From DAOTVS01 sp034436375 (lineage in GTDB: Bacteria; Chloroflexota; Anaerolineae; SpSt-313), in assembly GCA_034436375.1 (NCBI GenBank), contig DAOTVS010000333.1, forward strand, positions 1 through 15,612: 15,612 bases of DNA, written 5' to 3'. The notes under the pieces were generated by a model. The model did no database searches. It saw only the letters and a program-made list of their open reading frames with translations, and had not been told where the DNA came from. Shown here piece by piece: positions 1-6,901 of the stretch. Each line of letters starts with the position of its first letter. Within the stretch, counting starts at the first letter, position 1. Made by a program: the position numbers and the translations under genes.

Positions 1-20
1 GGCTGCCACGAAGGGCAGCC
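1..20. other. GC-rich hairpin at window edge
   Basis: Seven bases at 1-7 (GGCTGCC) are the exact reverse complement of 14-20 (GGCAGCC), with a 6-nt loop. It may be the tail of a terminator for a gene lying to the left of the window, but no T-tract follows it. Between here and 130 I see nothing else recognisable. Confidence 0.3.
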
Positions 21-130
21 GGGGCCAGCACAGCCCACCAACACTCCATTTCCGGGAGATGCCGGGCAGCGGCGGAGCGCAATGGCCCGGCTGGCGCCCA
101 GATCGTTGCGACAGGGCTTTCCACCTCCGC

Positions 131-159
131 TTGCAGCCGAAGCGGGAATGGGCTACAAT
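131..159 (+). promoter_or_regulatory. sigma70-type promoter of lspA-rluD
   Basis: TTGCAG at 131-136 and TACAAT at 154-159 are separated by exactly 17 bp. Transcription would start near 166, giving a leader of about 30 nt that carries GGAGAAGG just before the lspA ATG. The same -35 hexamer, TTGCAG, recurs with a 17-bp spacer before the lipoprotein gene at 7740. Confidence 0.6.
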
Positions 160-194
160 GCGGGTCCTTGAGATGAGGGGATGGAGAAGGACTG

Positions 195-701
195 ATGACA
201 AAGACTGGCCCGGGCCGTGAGTGGATCATTGTGGTGATGGCGGCGGCCGTGCTGGCGTTCGATCAATTGACCAAGGCCATGGTGATGCGCAACCTCATGC
301 CTGGGGTTCCGTGGAATCCAATTGCGTTCCTGCGCCCCATTGTGGTGCTCAACTATGTGACCAACGAGGGCGTTGCTTTCGGCCTCTTTCCCCAGTTGAG
401 CAGTTATTACGTCTTTATCCAGCTGGCAGTCGTCGGGGCGCTGATCCTCTTCTATCGCCGCTTTGCCGTCAACCATTGGCTGATGCCGGTGTGCCTGGGC
501 CTGCAGTTGGGTGGCGCCCTGGGCAACCTGGTAGACCGCCTGCACTTTGGTCATGTCATCGATTTCATCGATTTCAAGGTCTGGCCGGTCTTTAACGTCG
601 CCGACTCGTGTATCGTCGTTGGGGTCCTCATCCTGGCTTTCCTCCTCCTGCGCGACCGGCCCGAGACGGATGCTACGCAGGTTGGCCCTCATGGCCGTTA
701 G
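195..701 (+). CDS. lspA: lipoprotein signal peptidase (signal peptidase II)
   Basis: This is the integral membrane aspartyl protease that removes the signal peptide from diacylglyceryl-modified prolipoproteins, so the lipoprotein at 7740 would be one of its substrates. The 168-residue length is typical of the family. Hydrophobic segments lie near residues 10-28, 70-87, 95-113 and 137-154. Family motifs are clear: N-x-G-x-A-F around residues 57-62, G-N-L-V-D-R with catalytic Asp114, and F-N-V-A-D-S with catalytic Asp137. The ATG at 195 follows GGAGAAGG at 183-190. rluD begins 13 nt after the stop; lspA-rluD is a common bacterial gene order, which supports co-transcription from the promoter at 131. 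Nothing is truncated or missing. Confidence 0.96.
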   Translation: MTKTGPGREWIIVVMAAAVLAFDQLTKAMVMRNLMPGVPWNPIAFLRPIVVLNYVTNEGVAFGLFPQLSSYYVFIQLAVVGALILFYRRFAVNHWLMPVCLGLQLGGALGNLVDRLHFGHVIDFIDFKVWPVFNVADSCIVVGVLILAFLLLRDRPETDATQVGPHGR

Positions 702-714
702 CGAAGGAGGAGCG

Positions 715-1653
715 GTGACGGTGAGCACAGGCGCCCGGGAGCAACTGCGGTTGAGGGTGGCCCCCGAGGATCGGGGTGAACGGTTGGACCGTTATGTGAC
801 GGCGCAGGCGCCCCATCTCTCCCGCTCTGCCGTGCAGCGTCTCATCGAAGAGGGAGCGGTGCTCGTGAACCATGCCCCTGGCAAAGCCAGCTACCGTGTG
901 GAAGAGGGGGATGTGGTCGAGGTGCAGGTCCCTCTGCCGACGCCGGCAGAGCCCAAGCCTGAGGCGATACCCCTGGATATTGTCTACGAGGATGCCGCCC
1001 TGGTGGTGCTCAACAAGCCGGCTGGACTGGTGGTGCACCCGGCTCACGGCCACCGGACAGGCACTCTCCTCAATGCCCTTCTGGCGCGCTACCCTGAGCT
1101 GCGCGCCTGGCCCGCGGAAGAGGGCTTTCCTGGCCTGGTGCACCGCCTGGACCGCGACACTTCTGGACTGCTCCTCGTGGCCCGTACGCCCGCTGTGCAG
1201 CAGGCGCTGCGCCGCCAATTCAAGGCGCGCACCGTGGACAAGGTGTACCTGGCCCTGGTCCACGGCTCGCCGCGGCTCGACCGGGCGCGCATCGATTCGC
1301 CCATTGGGCGCGACGAGCGCGAGCGCAAGCGTATGGCGGTTGTGAGCGAGGGCGGCCGTGAGGCCGTCACCGAGTATGAAGTGCTGGAGCGCCTGCCCGG
1401 CTACAGCCTGCTGGAGGTCCATCCCAAGACCGGGCGCACCCACCAGATCCGCGTTCACCTGGCGGCCATCGGGCACCCGGTGGCCGGCGATCCCCTTTAC
1501 GGCCCCCGCCGTGAGCGCCTGCCTCTCAACCGGCTGTTTCTGGTCGCGGCCCGCCTCAGCTTCATCCACCCCATCAGCGGTGAGGAGGTTACATTCTCCG
1601 TGCCGTTGCCGGCGGAGCTGGAGCGGTTGCTGGCGGAACTGCGGAGAACGTAA
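715..1653 (+). CDS. rluD: RluA/RluD-family 23S rRNA pseudouridine synthase
   Basis: It converts uridines of 23S rRNA (in RluD, helix 69) to pseudouridine. An N-terminal S4 RNA-binding domain covers about residues 14-74, with a family-typical run around L-S-R-S-A-V-Q-R-L-I. The catalytic domain follows, with H-R-L-D-R-D-T-S-G containing the catalytic Asp near residue 148. The later K-T-G-R-T-H-Q-I-R-V-H motif is also intact. I chose the GTG at 715 because AAGGAGG lies at 704-710 and lspA ends at 701. GTG at 721 (10-nt spacing) is nearly as good, and ATG at 691 would overlap lspA. The open frame extends further upstream but there it only shadows lspA. The RluA family has several rRNA and tRNA specificities, so the D-type assignment rests on the S4 domain and the lspA neighbour. 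No convincing terminator follows. Confidence 0.9.
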   Translation: MTVSTGAREQLRLRVAPEDRGERLDRYVTAQAPHLSRSAVQRLIEEGAVLVNHAPGKASYRVEEGDVVEVQVPLPTPAEPKPEAIPLDIVYEDAALVVLNKPAGLVVHPAHGHRTGTLLNALLARYPELRAWPAEEGFPGLVHRLDRDTSGLLLVARTPAVQQALRRQFKARTVDKVYLALVHGSPRLDRARIDSPIGRDERERKRMAVVSEGGREAVTEYEVLERLPGYSLLEVHPKTGRTHQIRVHLAAIGHPVAGDPLYGPRRERLPLNRLFLVAARLSFIHPISGEEVTFSVPLPAELERLLAELRRT

Positions 1654-1756
1654 AGCGTCAACCGTGATCCGCAATGTGTGATGCATGAGAGGTTGGTGAT
1701 GCATCGCGGGCTTTGCTAAAAGCTGCGGGCTCTTACGCGGCGGATGTAACACTCGC

Positions 1757-1785
1757 TTGACAGAAGCGCATACTGACCTTACAAT
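1757..1785 (+). promoter_or_regulatory. near-consensus sigma70 promoter of the nitrilase-like gene
   Basis: A perfect TTGACA at 1757-1762 and TACAAT at 1780-1785 are separated by exactly 17 bp. This is the strongest-looking promoter in the window. The start site would be near 1792, leaving a leader of roughly 90 nt with a heptad repeat (1821-1848) and AGGAGG at 1871-1876. Upstream, between rluD and the promoter, the only structure I see is a direct repeat TGATGCAT at 1679-1686 and 1697-1704. Confidence 0.75.
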
Positions 1786-1820
1786 GAAACAAACGTTCTA
1801 TTCTGCCGGGCGCGTCCCTT

Positions 1821-1848
1821 TACGTATTACCCATTACGTATTACGTAC
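1821..1848. repeat. four-unit heptad tandem repeat in a 5' leader
   Basis: Four consecutive 7-mers are read: TACGTAT, TACCCAT, TACGTAT, TACGTAC. The tract is AT-rich against GC-rich surroundings and sits inside the predicted 5' untranslated leader, 35 nt before the start codon at 1884. TACGTA within the units is self-complementary. It could be a decayed simple repeat or a binding site; the sequence alone does not decide. Confidence 0.7.
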
Positions 1849-1883
1849 TCCGCCCCGGCCATTGACCCACAGGAGGCCCTACC

Positions 1884-2696
1884 ATGCGAGAAGTGACCGT
1901 GGCGGTGGCGCAGTTGGCGCCGACGCTGGCCAAGGTGAGCGATAACCTCAAGCGCATGTCCGAGATGATCGACGAGCTCTGCGGGCAGCAAAAGGTCGAT
2001 ATCATTGTCTTTCCCGAGTTGATCACGACCGGCTATGAGTGCGGCGTTCGCTTTGTGGACCTGGCGGAGCGGGTGCCCGGGCCCGCCGTGAGCTACCTGG
2101 CCAAACAGGCGTCGGATTACGATGTGCATATCGCCTTTGGCCTGGTGGAGAAGCACAAGGTCGAGAGCGTCCTCTACGATACGGCGGTGTTGATCGACAA
2201 CGAGGGCGAGGTGGCCACCGCCTACCGCAAGATCCACCTCAAGGGCGAAGAGCGGCTGGCTTTCCGGCCGGGCTTTAAGAACATGGTCGTCGAGACCAAG
2301 CATGGACAACTGGGCCTGCTTCTGGGATGGGACCTGGCCTTCCCCGAGGCAGCGCGTTGCCTCGCCCTGCAGGGGGTCGAGCTTCTATGCGTCTGCGGCT
2401 GCTGGGAGAATCCCAACATCCAGGAGTGGCAGACTTTTATCAGCGCCCGTGCTTTCGAGAATGCCATCTTTGTCGCTGCCGCCAACCGTCTGGGGCAGGA
2501 GTACACCATCTCCTTCTTTGGCGACAGCCGCATTGTCGGTCCCCGCGGCGAGGTCTATGCCTCCTTTGAGGAGGAAGGCGAGGGCTTTCGCGTCGCCAAG
2601 ATCGATCTGGATGAAGTCAAGCGCTACCGCGAAGAGCTGCAGATTTTGCAGTGCCGGCAGCCGCAGACGTATCGAGATATTGTGAAAATGTACTAG
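1884..2696 (+). CDS. nitrilase-fold (carbon-nitrogen hydrolase family) protein lacking the catalytic cysteine
   Basis: The 270-residue protein spans the full alpha-beta-beta-alpha nitrilase fold. Active enzymes use a Glu-Lys-Cys triad. Glu45 is present in V-F-P-E-L and Lys116 in Y-R-K-I-H-L, followed by G-E-E-R as in N-carbamoylputrescine amidase-type members. The nucleophile is missing: where the family has I-C-[YW]-D-x-x-F-P-E, this protein reads L-G-W-D-L-A-F-P-E, with Gly148 (codon GGA, 2325-2327) in place of Cys. GGA differs from either Cys codon by at least two bases, so a single read error is unlikely. Nearby Cys169, Cys171 and Cys173 are out of register. It is probably a non-hydrolytic homologue, perhaps a binding or scaffolding protein, or one with altered chemistry; no substrate can be named. 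The ATG has AGGAGG seven bases upstream. Threonine aldolase follows after a palindrome. Confidence 0.85.
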   Translation: MREVTVAVAQLAPTLAKVSDNLKRMSEMIDELCGQQKVDIIVFPELITTGYECGVRFVDLAERVPGPAVSYLAKQASDYDVHIAFGLVEKHKVESVLYDTAVLIDNEGEVATAYRKIHLKGEERLAFRPGFKNMVVETKHGQLGLLLGWDLAFPEAARCLALQGVELLCVCGCWENPNIQEWQTFISARAFENAIFVAAANRLGQEYTISFFGDSRIVGPRGEVYASFEEEGEGFRVAKIDLDEVKRYREELQILQCRQPQTYRDIVKMY

Positions 2697-2781
2697 TGGA
2701 TCATGGGGTTGTTGCATCATCGGCTTAGCCCTGCGCCGCGGCGCAGGGCTAAGCCGATGATGCAACAACCCCATGATCCAC
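2696..2781. repeat. perfect 86-bp palindrome between two genes
   Basis: I paired every base from 2696/2781 inward to 2738/2739: all 43 pairs are complementary and there is no spacer. Its first base is the last base of the upstream TAG stop codon, and its right end is 14 bp before the GGAGG of ltaE. As RNA it would form a very long hairpin between the two cistrons. There is no U-tract, so it is not a standard intrinsic terminator. It may be a dispersed palindromic repeat, an RNase III processing site, or a cruciform. Confidence 0.95.
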
Positions 2782-2805
2782 GGTTCCCCTATTCCGGAGG
2801 ACCCT

Positions 2806-3843
2806 ATGATCGACTTGCGTTCCGATACTGTCACTCTCCCCACCCCTCGCATGCGCGAAGCCATGTATCAGGCTGAGCTGGGCGACGATGTGTATGGCGA
2901 GGACCCGACGGTGATCCGCCTGCAGGAGCTGGCGGCGGAGCGGCTGGGCAAAGAGGCCGCCCTGCTGGTGACCAGCGGCACGATGGGCAACCTGGTCTCG
3001 CTCCTGACCCATTGCGGGCGCGGCGACGAGGTTATCCTGGGCGATCTGGCGCACATTTTCCTCTACGAGCAGGGCGGCGCTTCGGCCCTGGGCGGCATCG
3101 TGCTGCACACCGTGCGCAACCGGCCCGACGGCATGCTGGATGTGGCGGATATCGAGGCTGCCGTGCGCGACGACAACATCCATTTCCCCCGCTCGCGCCT
3201 GGTCTGCCTGGAGAACACGCACAACCGCTGCGGCGGAGCCGTGCTCTCACCGGCGCAGATGCACGAGGTGGCGGCTGTGGCCCACGCCCACGGCCTGCGA
3301 GTGCACGTCGACGGGGCGCGCATCTTTAACGCAGCCGTGGCCCTGAATGTGCCCGTGAGCGCCCTGGCGGCGGAGGCCGATTCGGTCACCTTTTGCCTTT
3401 CCAAGGGCCTGGCGGCGCCGGTGGGCGCCGTGATCTGCGGCAGCGCGGCCTTTATTGCCGAGGCGCGGCGCAACCGCAAGGTACTCGGGGGCGGCATGCG
3501 GCAGGCGGGGGTGCTCGCGGCGGCGGGCATCGTGGCCCTGGAGGAGATGGTTGACCGCTTGGCCGAGGACCACGCCCATGCGCGCCTGCTGGCCGAGGGC
3601 ATGGCTGAGATCCCGGGGCTGGAGATCGACCCCGAGACCGTGCGCACCGATATCGTCATCTTTGAGCTGACCAGCCAGAAGCTCACTCCGGCTGAGCTCT
3701 CGGCGCGACTCAGAGCTGAGGGGGTCCTGATTAACCCCACTGAGGGCCGCAAGCTGCGCGCCGTGACCCATTACGGCATCTCGCGCGCCGACGTGGAGCA
3801 GGCCCTTGCCACACTCAGGCGGGTCATGCAGTCCGCGGCATAG
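2806..3843 (+). CDS. ltaE: low-specificity L-threonine aldolase
   Basis: This PLP enzyme cleaves L-threonine and L-allo-threonine to glycine and acetaldehyde. At 345 residues it has the usual length. The N-terminus I-D-L-R-S-D-T-V-T-x-P-T is the family signature. S-G-T-M-G-N (57-62) forms part of the cofactor site, His83 corresponds to the residue that stacks on the PLP ring, Asp169 lies in H-V-D-G-A-R, and Lys200 in L-S-K-G-L is the Schiff-base lysine. The ATG at 2806 was chosen because GGAGG sits at 2796-2800 and the family signature begins at residue 2. The frame can be read back to an ATG at 2773, but that lies inside the palindrome. Co-transcription with the upstream nitrilase-like gene is possible, but the 109-bp gap holds the palindrome. 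Confidence 0.94.
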   Translation: MIDLRSDTVTLPTPRMREAMYQAELGDDVYGEDPTVIRLQELAAERLGKEAALLVTSGTMGNLVSLLTHCGRGDEVILGDLAHIFLYEQGGASALGGIVLHTVRNRPDGMLDVADIEAAVRDDNIHFPRSRLVCLENTHNRCGGAVLSPAQMHEVAAVAHAHGLRVHVDGARIFNAAVALNVPVSALAAEADSVTFCLSKGLAAPVGAVICGSAAFIAEARRNRKVLGGGMRQAGVLAAAGIVALEEMVDRLAEDHAHARLLAEGMAEIPGLEIDPETVRTDIVIFELTSQKLTPAELSARLRAEGVLINPTEGRKLRAVTHYGISRADVEQALATLRRVMQSAA

Positions 3844-3918
3844 GGTGAAGTGGAGACAGGCGGGAGGAGGGGGAGGTACGGCGGGCACAGAAGGCAACGC
3901 TCACAGAGGGTGCGCCAT

Positions 3919-3947
3919 TTGCCAAAAGGCGCGGTATCTGCTATAAT
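3919..3947 (+). promoter_or_regulatory. promoter of tRNA-Pro
   Basis: TTGCCA at 3919-3924 and a perfect TATAAT at 3942-3947 have a 17-bp spacer. The tRNA begins 11 bp after the -10 hexamer, so transcription would start at or just before its 5' end. Confidence 0.75.
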
Positions 3948-3957
3948 CACCCTCGTT

Positions 3958-4034
<77 letters not shown>

Positions 4035-4046
4035 GATACAATAGGG

Positions 4047-4098
4047 AAGACCCTTGGCAGGCATTATAAACGTAGTGCCCCCAAGGGTCTTTTCTTTT
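4047..4098 (+). terminator. intrinsic terminator of tRNA-Pro
   Basis: AAGACCCTTGG (4047-4057) is the exact reverse complement of 4081-4091, giving an 11-bp stem, followed by TTTTCTTTT. The loop is about 23 nt and can pair further (GGCA with TGCC). On the minus strand the flank is not T-rich, so it is probably one-directional. From here to 4292 I see no gene or clear signal. Confidence 0.85.
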
Positions 4099-4292
4099 GA
4101 AGAGCGCTGAGGGGCTTTGCCCGTCCAGGCGAGTTCATGCCAAGGGTGCTCACCCGTCTACCTACTGCCCCGCTATTGCTGAATGTGCAATGGTTTTCAC
4201 GGCCTGCTCGGGAGGGTAGCGGTGACGGTTTTGCGGATCGCCTGGATGATCTGCATGTCGTGGGGGCGAGCCAGTAGAGGGCCCCTCTGACT

Positions 4293-5573
4293 CTAGCCGG
4301 CCTGCCCGCTCGATACATAGGGGATGGTCATCGGCCCCTCCGGCAGCACGCAGATGCGGGCCTTGGGCCCGTAACGCTGGAGGAGCTGGGCCACGGTCTC
4401 CTCGATCGAGGTACAGGCGTGGAGCATAGCGCGCCGCAGGGTCGCCTCATCCAGGTAGTCGCTCTTGACGTAAACATCGGCTTGGGCCTGGATCTGGGCC
4501 TGGATCTGCACTTGCCACTGGTCCTGGCGCACGGGCGCGAAGCCTTGGATCAGGCTGAGCATCTCCTCGGGGCTCTGGGCCATCTGCAGGAGCCGGCCGT
4601 ATTCGCCGTGGGCGGGGATGCCATCCCAGCATTCGGCGGCGACGATGATGCTGCCGCCGGGCTTGACCACCTGGGCGGCAGCCGACATGCCCTTGACCGC
4701 CTGGTAGAGGTTCAGGTCGAGGGGGTAACCTGAGTTGGACGTAATGACGATGTCGAAGGGCTCGGGCACGGCGACCAGGGCCGCCGAGCCGGCGAATTGG
4801 CAGCCGGCGGCATGGGCCTGGAGCAGATCGCCGGCAAAGACGCCGGTGATCTGCTTATCACGGTTCAAGGTGACGTTTAGCAGGAAGGTGGGTCTGGTCA
4901 GGAGGGCTGCCTGGACCATCTCTTCCCAAATGGGGTTGCCAGCCGTGACGCCCCAGGTGGCGCGGGGCTCAGCGATCATGGTGGCGTCGTGGTTGGCCAG
5001 CACCGTGCGCTGATCGGCCAGGCCGGGCAGGACGGCCTTGGGGCCGCCAGAAAAGCCGGCGAAGAAGTGAGGCTCGATGAAGCCGGTGAGGATCTTGATC
5101 CGGGCGCGCATGTAATCGCTGTTGATAGAGATGTCATGCCCGCGGGCTGCCCGCCCCACCCGCGTCAGGTTTGCCTGGTCCCAGGCGTCATGCTGCACGA
5201 CCCGATAGTTGTCCACGATGTCTCGCCCGAGCATGCCGGCCAACTCTTCCGGCATGTTCGGGCGGTGCGTGCCTAGGGCGTTGATGAGGACGATATTCTG
5301 CCGTGGCACGTGGCCTATCTCTTCGAGGAGGACGGGCAGCATGCGCTCGCGTGGCTGCGGACGGGTGATATCACTAAAGACGACCGCGACGGTGTCTTCG
5401 GGGTGCACCAGGTCGTGCAGGGGCGGGGCGCCTAGGGGCTGACGCAGCGCGGTGCGGATGGCTGTGGCTTCATCGGCCAGGCCGGGCACGTATTGGGGCT
5501 CGACCACTGTCACATTGCGGTCGGGAAGCTCGACCCAGAGGCCCCGTTTGCCGTAGGCGAGTTTGACTCTCAT
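4293..5573 (-). CDS. larA: LarA-family nickel-dependent lactate racemase
   Basis: LarA racemises lactate using a nickel-pincer nucleotide covalently bound to lysine; relatives act on other 2-hydroxy acids. The 426-residue protein has the family length. Compared with Lactiplantibacillus plantarum LarA, all four key residues are found with one constant offset of five: His103 in G-T-H-R (H108), His169 in E-P-H-F-F-A-G-F (H174), Lys179 in G-G-P-K (K184) and His195 (H200). The ATG at 5573 is preceded by AGGAGG with 10-nt spacing; a GTG at 5612 would add 13 unconserved residues. It starts 44 nt after the alcohol dehydrogenase gene, so they form an operon. A 12-bp direct duplication encodes Q-I-Q-A-Q-I-Q-A-Q-A near the C-terminus. 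The cofactor enzymes LarB, LarC and LarE are not in the window. The exact hydroxy acid is unknown. Confidence 0.88.
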   Translation of the reverse strand: MRVKLAYGKRGLWVELPDRNVTVVEPQYVPGLADEATAIRTALRQPLGAPPLHDLVHPEDTVAVVFSDITRPQPRERMLPVLLEEIGHVPRQNIVLINALGTHRPNMPEELAGMLGRDIVDNYRVVQHDAWDQANLTRVGRAARGHDISINSDYMRARIKILTGFIEPHFFAGFSGGPKAVLPGLADQRTVLANHDATMIAEPRATWGVTAGNPIWEEMVQAALLTRPTFLLNVTLNRDKQITGVFAGDLLQAHAAGCQFAGSAALVAVPEPFDIVITSNSGYPLDLNLYQAVKGMSAAAQVVKPGGSIIVAAECWDGIPAHGEYGRLLQMAQSPEEMLSLIQGFAPVRQDQWQVQIQAQIQAQADVYVKSDYLDEATLRRAMLHACTSIEETVAQLLQRYGPKARICVLPEGPMTIPYVSSGQAG

Positions 5574-5617
5574 CGTTGCTGATCCTCCTGCACCAAGCTG
5601 CGGATTGACCACACCCC

Positions 5618-6901
5618 TTAAGGTGCAACAATCTGGACGTTCTTGATCACACTCAGGTCGCCCGTCTTGGCAGCCTGCAAAATGGGGCCCATGTACTCAT
5701 CCACCATTTCGGCGGTGAGGGGCACGGGCATATTCTCCAGTTTCATCTTGAGCTGCGGGTCTTTGGCGGCGGCCAAGGCGCGCTGGATATGCCCGTCGGT
5801 AAATCCTTTGACCTCGCTCAGAGTGGCCGGGAAGCCGATGCGCTGGCTGAGGGCGATCATGGCCAGGGCCACAGCAACGCCCAGCTCGCGGCCGTGCAGG
5901 GAGTCGATATCGGCTCTGGTCAGACCCGCGTCTTTGAAGATGTGGCCGACCATGCGCAATGGCTCCTCCACTGCCGGAGCGAAAAAGACGGTGTAGTACG
6001 GGTTCATTATAGCACAGGCGCGGCCGTGGCTGAGAATGTCGACGAGGGAAAAGCTGGTCAGGTGAGCGCCGTTGGTGCCTCCCAGCATGATGGCATAGCC
6101 TCCCAGGTCGGTGGCCAGGCCGAGCGCGGTGCGGGCCTCGATGTCGTTGGGGTTTTTGACCGCGCGCTCGACATACTTGACGACCAGGGTGATGCCCTGG
6201 CGGGCTATTTCCATCATCTGGGGATAGTAGGGCTTGCCTACCGCGCCAAGGAGCACTTCCAGGCAGTGAGCCACGCCGTCGAGGGCGCCGTCTGCTGTAA
6301 AGTCAGCGGGCATCGAGGTGGTCAGCTCATAGTCGAAGAGCGAGCGGGTCGGCACGATGGCTTCGTCTACCACCAGCTTTTTCTGGCCAGTATGGACGTC
6401 GGTGATATTGGAGTACTTGGTCAGATGGGCGCCGGAGCTGGCAGCAGTCTGGATGGCAATGACGGGGGTCAGCTTCTTGCCGGTGGCTTTGAGCTTGGCC
6501 GTAACCATCCCAGTGCCGAAATACTCGTCGATGGTACCGCCCAGGGTGCGCAGGACCTCGGCCGATTTGACGGCATCGAGGGTGCTGCCGCCGCCCAGGA
6601 CGACGATAACATCAGGGTCCAGCTTCTTGATCTCATCGGTGATGCGGAACAGATCCTCGCGCGGGCAGTTGGGGCCGGCGCCCTCGACCTTGCCGAGGAG
6701 TTGGACGCCGGCAGCGGCAAGGGAACTGGCGATGCGCTGGATCAGGGTATCGTTGCCCGGGAAGACGGTGTAGACCAGGGCGGCCCGCTTGCCGAGATCG
6801 GCCGTGACCCCGCCTACCTGGTCGAGCACGCCCGGCCCGAAGACATAGGCGCCGTTCTTGAACTGACGAATCAGGTTTTCTGCCTGGCCAAAGTCTGGCA
6901 T
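5618..6901 (-). CDS. iron-containing alcohol dehydrogenase
   Basis: This is a group III (iron-dependent) NAD(P)-linked dehydrogenase of 427 residues, a normal length for the family. The nucleotide-binding G-G-G-S-T-x-D-x-x-K lies at 103-112. The likely metal ligands are Asp208 and His212 (A-L-D-G-V-A-H), His280 (N-G-A-H-L) and His292 (S-H-G-R-A). The spacing between the last two histidines is 12, where FucO-type enzymes have 14, so it belongs to a divergent subgroup. The start is secured by GGAGGAGG just upstream of the ATG at 6901. It is the first gene of an operon with larA. The pair suggests interconversion of an alcohol or aldehyde with a hydroxy-acid pathway, but no substrate can be assigned. 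Expression is probably driven from the promoter at 7403-7431 through a long leader. Confidence 0.87.
   Translation of the reverse strand: MPDFGQAENLIRQFKNGAYVFGPGVLDQVGGVTADLGKRAALVYTVFPGNDTLIQRIASSLAAAGVQLLGKVEGAGPNCPREDLFRITDEIKKLDPDVIVVLGGGSTLDAVKSAEVLRTLGGTIDEYFGTGMVTAKLKATGKKLTPVIAIQTAASSGAHLTKYSNITDVHTGQKKLVVDEAIVPTRSLFDYELTTSMPADFTADGALDGVAHCLEVLLGAVGKPYYPQMMEIARQGITLVVKYVERAVKNPNDIEARTALGLATDLGGYAIMLGGTNGAHLTSFSLVDILSHGRACAIMNPYYTVFFAPAVEEPLRMVGHIFKDAGLTRADIDSLHGRELGVAVALAMIALSQRIGFPATLSEVKGFTDGHIQRALAAAKDPQLKMKLENMPVPLTAEMVDEYMGPILQAAKTGDLSVIKNVQIVAP

Noticed and set aside
673..1752. 359-codon open frame on the minus strand opposite rluD
   Set aside because: Antisense shadow of a motif-complete pseudouridine synthase gene.
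1821..1848. Possible CRISPR repeats
   Set aside because: The units are 7 bp and contiguous with no spacers, and no cas gene is near.
1757..1945. 62-codon frame overlapping the start of the nitrilase-like gene
   Set aside because: It begins within the -35 hexamer of a strong promoter and overlaps the real gene out of frame.
2696..2781. Palindrome as a simple intrinsic terminator
   Set aside because: There is no loop or T-tract and a ribosome-binding site follows almost at once.
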